Both the position numbers and the translations under genes were made by a program. The notes below the pieces were generated by a model. That model ran no database searches. It was not told the DNA's origin and saw only the letters and a program-made list of their open reading frames with translations. Below, piece by piece: positions 1 to 9,600 of a stretch of 64,000 nucleotides of DNA. The stretch spans positions 22,831-86,830 of the forward strand of contig NMRB01001265.1 in the NCBI GenBank assembly GCA_002633025.1, in the 5' to 3' direction. How positions within the stretch are numbered: position 1 is the first letter of the stretch; every line of letters begins with the position of its first letter. The stretch comes from Notospermus geniculatus (Eukaryota; Nemertea; Pilidiophora; Heteronemertea; Lineidae).

Positions 1-553
1 ATTATGTACATAGGCTAGGCCTATATGTAGGTTAGGCTAGGCTAGGCCTAGTAAGTTACGGTAACCATAATATCGACCAGCTCGTGTTAGCGCTAACTTG
101 TCTCAATAGTAGTAATACACCGATTTACACCCATTTACTACAGCTACAGCATAAGAGTGAAATTAAACCCTTTGTAAAGTGTTTTCGGCAGTATTTCGGT
201 GTATTCCGGCGGATTCCGGTGTATTCCGGTCTTCTTATGAACCGATAATACATGTAGGCCTAGGCCCTAGCCTAGCCCTAAAAGACTGTTCCTGACCCTA
301 ACAATAGCCCTTACACTGACCCTGTGGGTGTGGGGGATTATGCAGTTAAAGCTGCACAGTAGCTAAATCACTTCCAGTTTGGCTGAATTTTAGTGCAACC
401 TCGTTAACGGGCGTGCGTAATATATAGAACCACACGTTATAGACCTGTTTTCAGTTACCCTCTCTTCATCGACATGTTCTCTATGAATCTCTGGGGTGGT
501 CTGCCCAGTCTTGCTGATGATGTCTGGTAACCTTATATCTTCTTTTGAAACAG
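1..553. other. Upstream flank of the kinase gene, no exon recognised
   Basis: The first 60 bases and the stretch around 255 to 285 are low-complexity DNA built from GGCCTA/TAGGC words. Bases 185 to 235 repeat a TATTCCGG/GATTCCGG motif. The first coding exon of the downstream kinase should encode the start of the protein and end in one base of a glycine codon. I cannot find such an exon here, so it probably lies to the left of the window. Confidence 0.5.
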
Positions 554-666
554 GCTCTGGTGCCACTGCCATTGTGCAAGAAGCATACTGCCCTCCCAGG
601 GATTGCAATGTTGCAATCAAAAGGATCAATTTGGAGAAATGTAGTACAGGCGTTGAAGAGTTGCTG
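554..666 (+). CDS. OXSR1/STK39-like: Kinase exon: glycine-rich loop and VAIK lysine
   Basis: The acceptor is tcttttgaaacag. The exon starts two bases into a glycine codon and encodes (G)[14 protein letters not shown], then [12 protein letters not shown], and ends in EELL at a phase-0 donor (CTG|gtacgt). It holds kinase subdomains I and II, with the ATP-binding lysine in VAIK. The open frame continues upstream to an ATG at 496, but that stretch contains the acceptor and does not match the family, so I start at the acceptor. Confidence 0.88.
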
Positions 667-3600
667 GTACGTTGCTGCAGTTGATCTTCCATACCCCACG
701 ATCCTTTTTCTTGAACATTGAAAAGATTGCTGAAATTAAAGCGAAACTATGTTTACTACATTGTACATGTACACTTTGACTACCGGTAAATTGTGCCATG
801 CCTGACCTAAGTGATGACAATGATATTTTTTTGTAAAGTCATAAAAACTTTGGGCCTGGGCCGTTCAGAAAGGGTGATCATCTTAAGACTGAGACTCGTG
901 TAACTTCACTAAATGCACACATTTCCACCATGCATTTGACGAAGTTACACGCGTCAAAGTGCAGCTCAGTTGTCTACAGCAGGACGAATCTCCATAAGAC
1001 TATGGCCCGTATTTAGAATGCTCCTCAACATAAAGGAGTTCCTCAAGGTTATTGTTCTCCTGTTGAGAACAATAGCCTTGAGGAACTCCTTTACGTTGAG
1101 GAGCATTCTACAATATCAGTGTGGTGATTCAAACACAAAATTGTTTTATTCGTACTCGAAGTCGTTGATGCATACATGTACCGTATTTTTCGGACTATAA
1201 GGCGCAGCTTTTTTTCATGAAGAAGGGTCTTAAATTGGGGGTGCGCCTTATAGGATGGTGCGCCTTATCTGCAGATAGAGTCCAAAAATTTGATCAGAAG
1301 TGTCACAACAAGCTAATTAGCTTGTCACAACAAGCTAATTAATCATACAGCCAGGTCAGTTTGATGCATAACATTGCTGTGGTTCACCTGATGACTGCGT
1401 CTTATAGGGAGGTGCGTCTTATAGGGCAGTGCGTCTTATGTATGGATTTTGTCAAGGGTTTAGGGTGAAATTAGGGGGTGCGCCTTATAGTCAGGTGCGC
1501 CCTATAGTCGCGAAAATACGGTAACTAATGGTAACTAATGGTGCTTGTCGCATTCGCAGTTCATCTGGTAAATGGAAGGGGTGACGGGTGATTACGAAAT
1601 AAGCTGTCACCCCTTCTATTTGCCTAAACAACTGCAAAAATAGTCAATAAAATAACGTTGTGTTTGAATCACCACACTGAATATGGGCCTAAGTCTTACT
1701 GTGTGGGGGCACTTTCTCTTATTCTGATAGCGAATGATTATTTTATTCACTCTGCGGATGTCATTTCTCTCACTACAGAAAGAAATCCAGGCCATGACCT
1801 GGTGTCAGCATGAGAATGTTGTTAGTTACCACACATCGTTTGTTGTCAAAGATGAGCTGTGGGTTGTCATGCAACTCTGTGCTGCAGGTGAGTCAGTCAC
1901 CAAAGCCCATATTCATAAAACTTAAGTCTAAGTGTAACACTTATCCTTTGTTCAACACAAAAGATAAGTGTCACACTTCGACTTTTGTTTATGGACCCTG
2001 GGGCCGTATGCATAAAACATCTTACATGAGTTTATGGGAATTTTTTATGCATACACAGGGTTATATCTAGGATTTCAGAAGGGCACGGTGCAAACTTTGT
2101 GAAAAGGGCACTTCAACCTAGAAAAGGGCACTTTTTATTCGCGACAAGTCAAAGATGAGCTGTGGGTTGTCATGCAACTCTGTGCTGCAGGTGAGTCAGT
2201 CACCAAAGCCCATATTCATAAAACTTAAGTCTAAGTGTAGTTCACTTATCCTTTGTTCAACACAAAAGATAAGTGTCACACTTTGACTTTTGTTTATGAA
2301 TATGGACCCTGGGGCCGTATGCATCTTACATAGTCTTAAGTGTAAAATTTCCCTTACCTTTTTGTTTGGAAATACATACATGTAGTTTAAGGGAATTTTT
2401 TATGCATACAGCCCCTGGTCTGTTTATGGATGTTTGGGTAGTGCAAAAGGTTGATCAATATGCAGGCCTTACCCTAATCAAAGTTTGGAACACTTTTTCA
2501 GTTCTGCTTAGAAGGATCATTGGTAAAATGTACTTTACTCCTTAGGGACAGAAAACGAATGAACTTAGTTTAAAAGTTTGGGTGTCAAATTGAATGAATC
2601 ATGTTCAGTTCCTCCGACGTCTTCATTGTATTAGAACTTCCTGTTTGATTGTTAGAGGTTTCTAGAGGCCTCATGAATTATTTACAGTTATTGCATTATC
2701 AGTTAATTCTTTTGCAGGATCATTGCTAGATATCATCAAAAATCGTATGAAGAGTGAGAATTTTAAAAATGGTGTAATTGATGAGTTTACGATTGCAACT
2801 GTACTGAAGGACGTTTTGAAGGGTCTTGAATATCTTCATGAAAGTAAACAGATTCATAGGTAATTAAGTACAAATTTATTGATCAGGCACTCACTGGGAT
2901 GATATCTTTTGACTTGATTTGTAGTTTCAGATTAAAACCCTCTATATTCTTACATTTGGGCTGTAACTTCGTGAGATTAGCAGACTCTGTAAAATTTCAT
3001 AGAAAGTGCTACTGCGTCACTGTAACACAACAACTTCCATGGTGTTTTGTTTGAGCTAAATTCAAATGGCCCACATTCAGAGTGGAAAATTCTGTAGCGT
3101 GCAGAACTTTAAAAAAGATAAAAAAATTTCATAGATTTTGTGTGGTGTCTTTGCAGGGATATCAAAGCTGGTAACATCCTACTTGGCAATGACGGCAGTG
3201 TGCGAATTGCAGATTTTGGGGTGTCAGCCTCATTGTATTCTGGCAAGGAGGACAAGAGGGACAGCAAGCGATACACTTTTGTTGGGACCCCTTGTTGGAT
3301 GGCCCCAGAAGTTATGGAGCAGGTAAGAATGTTACCTTGAAAGCCAGATAGATAAAACACGTACTTCTTTGAAAAAGTTTTGAAAAAAGGCTATGACACA
3401 GATATACTGTACACTGGTTATTTCTTCAAAATTATTTTCCATTTCGAAGAGCTGAATATCGTGAATCTTACATTGAATGCAGTTTGCATTGCGTTGAGCA
3501 ATCCATTGAATCATGACTTTGCATTTTGATGTTTCATGTTCTGTACATCAATATTCAATGATGATGATATGGATGGATCTCAATCATTGGCGCTATCCCA

Positions 3601-6600
3601 GTTATTTCATCGAAGTGCAGTGGAACCTCTCTATTAAGGACACCTCTGGGACTGATGAATGCTGTCCTTAATTGAGAGGTGTCCTGATTACAGAGGTCAA
3701 AGTGAATAGAAACGGTCAATTTTGGACTGAACTTTGGTGTCCTTAATAGAGAGATGTTCTCCTTGCAAAGGTGTTTGCTAAGGGAGGTTCCACTGTATTC
3801 AATTGTTTTTTCTAGGTGTCTGGCTACAGTTACAAAGCTGATATTTGGAGTTTCGGTATCACGGCTATTGAGCTGGCAACAGGGGCTGCTCCATATCACA
3901 AATATCCACCAATGAAGGTAACTGAAATTTCAACCTTTTGCACAAATTATGTGGATTTCTGAACACTTTATCTCGTTAACTCATGTAGTCTCTATCTTGA
4001 AATTTTCTTTTGAGGTCATGAATAAATTACCAGCATAATGTTGTAATACATGTAGTCGCTTCCAAAGTGTACATAGTGTATGTACTCAGGGAATGTGAGA
4101 TGTGTAGCCTACACTTAAAATAGAATGGCATGTGGTGACTTTTGCATTGCAGGTTCTAATGTTGACGTTACAAAATGAGCCACCAACGCTCGAATCTGGT
4201 GCTGAGAATAAGTCTTTGTACAAGAATTACAGTCGGACATTTAGGAAAATGGTGTCTGGCTGTCTCAAGAAGGATGCATCAGAAAGGTCAGTGGCCCGCT
4301 AGGGCATCGTTGACGTTTCGTAACAAAATGGGTTTCCTAGGCCCTTATTCACGGAGCCCTTTTAAAAGAAGAGATTTCATCATTTTTGTGGCCTGTGTAG
4401 TGGTGCACGTCAGTGGAATAATTTATTTTTTATTATATGTTTGCAGAATGACAGCGAAAGAATTACTTAAGCACGATTTTTTCAAGAAAGCTAAAGACAA
4501 GGCTTTTCTCATCAAAAGTCTGCTGGCAGATGGCCCACCAAATAAACCACAGAAGGTAGGTAGTAGCAGAGAGCAATATTGTAAAAAGCGACCTTTGGTT
4601 TGGAAAGTTTGTTCGCTTTTAATTTACTTTTGTCCTTACCAAATAGACTTTGTGTTTAAAGTTGTTTGTTCATTGGATGACGTCTTTTGTTTTCTTAGCA
4701 ATGATGACATTTTGATCCTCTTTCTTTCCAGTAGACCAGTTGATATGATAGATTCAAGAAAATTTTGCACTTTGCAATTATTTCACTGCATTGTCAGGGG
4801 TACTCCTTAGTTTTACTAATTCTTGAAAATTTAAGGAAGTGGCTCTTTCTGAGTCTTTTATACGTGGTGGTCTCCATGACCACTCTTTGTCTTTATAATT
4901 TATCTTTCTGTTTGTATTTGTTTATTGCTGTCTATTTGCTGAAAATATTACTACCGGTAGTGTTTAGTTCGTATGGCATGCATCAAGGTGGAGCTGGCAG
5001 AGAAGAGGGTACATCATTGGACGCTGCGGTCTTGATTTCATGGATATGTGCTTCAAATCTGAATTTTCCCTGTACATGCCCCTACATGTATCCCTAGTGC
5101 TCAGACAGAACAGGCTGCATTAGTGAGTTTTCTTAGCTTAGATAGGTGCCTTGTTCTGTCGACACAGAGGGTCCACCTTATGCGAATAGTTGGAATAATC
5201 GCATTGGCAAAGTTGCCAAGATTTATTGAAAGAATGGAAGTGAAAGGGACTCGGTTCTTCCACTCAGTCATAAGACAAGGGATGCACATGTGACGCAATT
5301 CCCATTTCTTTCAGCCGAAACTATCAATCCCCGACATCGGCGAACATTTCAGAAGGCGATGGTCTTCCCCATATGGACAATCTCTAAAAGGGAATCCCCG
5401 AAGCCCCCCAAAGTCTCTTCTGTCGCTTCAAATGGGCTCGGGCATGAGTATGTTGCAAAATTTTTTTGACGATGAAGCTGATGATGGCACTGATTTCCCA
5501 TCCCAAGAGGCACAATCTGGAACTTTTTCTCCGAGTCAAAGTCCGCCCTCGCAACAAGCTCTTCCTTTTGAGCAGGAAAATCGTGAATCACGACCGAATT
5601 CTTTAAATGTAATTCAGCAAGATGAAGAATCTAATGGAAATTATACAACGCCAATGCCAGGAACCGCTGAATGTCAGCCTGATGAGTCCTCCACAGGAAC
5701 TGCTGAATGTCAGCCTGATGAGTCCTCCACAGGAACCGCTGAATGTCAGCCTGATGAGTCCTGCACAGGAACCGCTGAATGTCAGCCCGATGAGCCCTGC
5801 ACAGACTCTGACTCTGTGCCTCCCATAACCGAAAAAGAAGGGCCACAATCCTCCCCTGGGCCTTTTTCCAGTGGCGGAGATCTTCATGCTATAAAACCAG
5901 ATCACGTTATGTCAGACTCGCAATCGAGGCGGAGGTCACTCCCAGCGAGGTATATCCACACTGACATGACTGAGCCGAGTAAACAACAGGAACAGAGTTT
6001 GTCAGAAGTTCAGATGAATGTAGACACCGGTCGTCCCCTCGTGTTGCCTGAATCAGGTGCATTGCCGCCGTTAAACGCCTCGGCTGAAGTTCAGGGGATG
6101 TTGGGATCGTCCAGCCGCCAAATAGTCGCACCACCGTCGTTAGCGAATCTGTTCCCTGAGCCTTTGGAAGTTTTCCCAATCAGAGATGGTGACAACGAAT
6201 CACTTGTACAAGACAACATGGAAGAAATGGTCAGAATGCTGGTATTATGTTGAGTTATTGCTTAGTTTTGAGCGTTTCTGCAACAAGTCTTTCTAACTGA
6301 CAAAAGCAGTGAATGTCAAATCTGGCTTGGTGCCCTTGGCCCAGTTTTGATGCAGTTACCTGTATGGATCATAGATGGAAACGCTAAGTTTGATGAGACC
6401 ATTGTTTAAAAGATAATGGGTGAAGAACAGGTCGTGCTCTTGTGGCCAAGGGAGCATCCATTAAGTACGCAGTACGTACGTACTAAAACGCCGATTTTTA
6501 GACCCCTTCCCCCCCGTACACACCTTGTACGCATTGGCTCAAACCTCCCTCCCCCTGTGCGGGATGAAGTTTCGGCCCGATCGGACATCCAATATGGCCG

Positions 6601-9600
6601 CCAGGTGGCGTAACCCAAAAATAATCGAAGTCCTACCTGGGAATGACTTGACCCAGATTGCTCATAACTGATATGTACCTGCCTCTCATGCCTCTGTCAT
6701 TAGACTATTACATGTATTATGTCCAACCCAGTGAGCACATGGTCCATGGACCATTTCATTTGTAGACCCTCTCCCCCCTCAGTGCATACGTACTTTAAAT
6801 GGATGCTCCCCAAGTCTTCATGGTCGGGCGTGCTTTAGGGCAGACACTCACTTCAAGGCTTAGATGATCTTGTAACGTGTTTGTCATTCACTGCAGTATT
6901 CTGCACAACCACTTCATTTGACCAGATGCCCAACCATACTTCGTCATGATTTAGTCTTAATTTTCAGTTTTGACATGGCCAGGAGCAAAATTTGGCCCGG
7001 TGCTCTTATGGAAAAACCATTACCAGTTTCAGGAATTTGTCCAGGTGTAACATTTTCGGGCTTGGTGCTAAACCGAAAAAAAAAAGAATTTTCTTGGGTG
7101 CTGGACCTGCTGGACAAAAAGCATATCGCAGAATTCTTGTGCTTTGCATCCCTGGAAAACGATCTGACAGCATGGGACATCGGATCCTAGATCCCATTAG
7201 CCTGCAAAAACTAAAACATGGCAAAAATGAGGATTTTATTGCAAGATTTCTCTGCAGTCGGTGGAAACTAACACATATTTTTGCTTTTGCAGTTCCAGGC
7301 GTTCATTGCTGTTATACCTTTATCATTTTGCTTTTTGCCTAGCGACCTTCATTGCCAGCAGTTCTTGTGGTACTGACGTTTGTGTTGGGATTTAATACTA
7401 AGGGTTCAGTCCGTGTGTTGTGTCATGATATAATAATGTGCCATTTCCATCACGTTCATTGTGGAGTGAATAGGGGTGGGTGTTTGCAGGATGGGGGAGT
7501 AATGATGATGGCAGCCACAACAGCAGTTGAAGGTGGGCGCCGGGGGCCTTGACCCCCTTGGCAGGGTTGCTGCCAGAAAAAAATATTTTGGGGATGGACC
7601 ACGGCGGGGGTTCAGGGGGGCCTCGCCCAGCAAAATTTGGATTTTTAACAAGTCCCTGAGACATGATTCCGAGACATCTGACGGTTTTGTTTTCTCCCGT
7701 GATTTGCCGGGAATTCGCTGTTGCTTGTGTTGGTCGTTATGAAAATGCATTTGCCTTACGAAATAGAACTTAAATCATTAAAAAAAGAAAAAAACTAATT
7801 AAAATAGACTGCAAGATAACAAGATGATGTTATAATATGTGACCCGGCACAGCAAAATGAGTCGGAAGTTGCACAGAAGAAGACCGAAGGTGGAACCAGA
7901 CAGCAACCACAGAAATCGACCAAGTCAAATTTCACAATGGGCACACAATCCTGAAATCAGCGAACCGTTGGTGTCACCTTGGACATCTTGGGTCTTCTTA
8001 TGTGCGCATTCCGACTCATTTTGTCGTGCCAGGTCACATATGATATTTTGAAAAGAAAAAACACAAGTTTTTAACGAAAAAAAAATCTTTCTTTCTGAAA
8101 ATTTTGAGATGGATTTATCCACAAATAATTTTCTTGGGAATGGAATTCTCCCCGTTCTCCTCTCTGGCAGAAACCCTGCTTGGATTTGTGACTTGTCATA
8201 CTGCCCGAGCTACTTTGGGCACTTTCAGCTCATCTACTTTTTTCTGGCAGTTTGTTCTTGAAAGGTTATTTTCCCTTTCAGGATGTGGATGAGGTGGATT
8301 CAGTGCCCATATCAAAATTACTGCTTAGTCGACACAAGCATCTACTGCCCCCTGGTGTAGGTTACTCAAATCATGAGTGTAGGACACGGTGTAGGAATAG
8401 GAGCTCAAAAATCATTAGGGAAACTAATCATTTACGTGTGAACACACTCCAAAATATGCTTGAATTGTAGACACAGTAGACAATATATGAAACGCTCTGG
8501 CAAAACCAGACGATCGTCGCTCAGAAGTTGAGCCTTAACGAACTAAAGATGACACCAGGAGAGAATGGAAGAAATAGATTCTGTCAGATTTCATAATACA
8601 TGTAGGCAGACAATATTGAAACTGACAAACATTTGGTCTCAACCTGCCAAGGTAAGAGCAACAGGCATCTTGTTTTGCCAGAGTGGCTCACATATTAGAA
8701 CGTATAGTGGTTTCCACTGCAATAGTCTCAAGGAACTTCACATTATTACCCCAGTGTCTTCGGGAAACCTTTCTAGGGACTAGGCACACCCTGGAATAAG
8801 GCCTTCAGTCACAAATACAGTACAGGTCACAATTGACATCCCTACGGCTTCGCGTAAGTTACTCGTAAGTTATGCGTAACTTACGGCTTTGGTTTCGCGT
8901 AACTCACTGCGTAACTCGCCAAAATCGCGTAACTCGCCTCGTAAATCATTGCGTACCTAGCAAAATTCGCGTAACTCACCTCGTAAGTTACGCTCGTGAG
9001 TTGTTGCGTAAGTTACGAGTGACTTACGCGAAACCTACGCGAATTTAGGGATGTCAATTGTGACCTGTACTGTAGCACTCATCAAGGATGTTAACTTGTA
9101 AATTTTTTGCACTTGGTAGAATTGTTTAAACATATTTTGGAGTTATGTGCATGTCAAGTAGGCCCTATCAAATTAACGTTGAATGTGGAACTGTCAACCA
9201 TTCTTATTCATTCACGTGTCTGTCAATTGGTGAAGGCCCTTTTTAACCCTTTAATGGCATACATCTCTCTGTCATTCACTAAACTTAACTCAAAAATCAT
9301 CTTTCTTCTGACGGTGACTTGGGTTCCAGCATGGGAAGAGCTGAAAGTTGACAATATAACTTCAATGCCAATGGGCACTATGGTTGTAGTCATCTTGTAG
9401 TCACCCCTCCCCTCCCTTTCTGGACAAAAATCTCAAGTTGACCAATTTTTGATGCCATCTTTACATTAGGCCTATACCAATTTTCAAATGCAGAGTCACT
9501 GTTTGGTAATCTTATGACATTTCCCATCTTTTCAACCAGATGAACATATAACCGATACCAATTCCCACAGAGGGAACATCAGAGACCTATGGGCCTCAGC

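Noticed and set aside
1-60. TAGGC-rich start of the window as telomeric repeat
   Set aside because: Units are irregular mixtures of TAGGCC and TAGGT, like the low-complexity DNA near 15750, not a uniform TTAGGG-type array.
496-553. ATG at 496 as the kinase start
   Set aside because: The residues before GSGATAIV do not match the family, and a proper acceptor lies at 553. The true first exon should be upstream.
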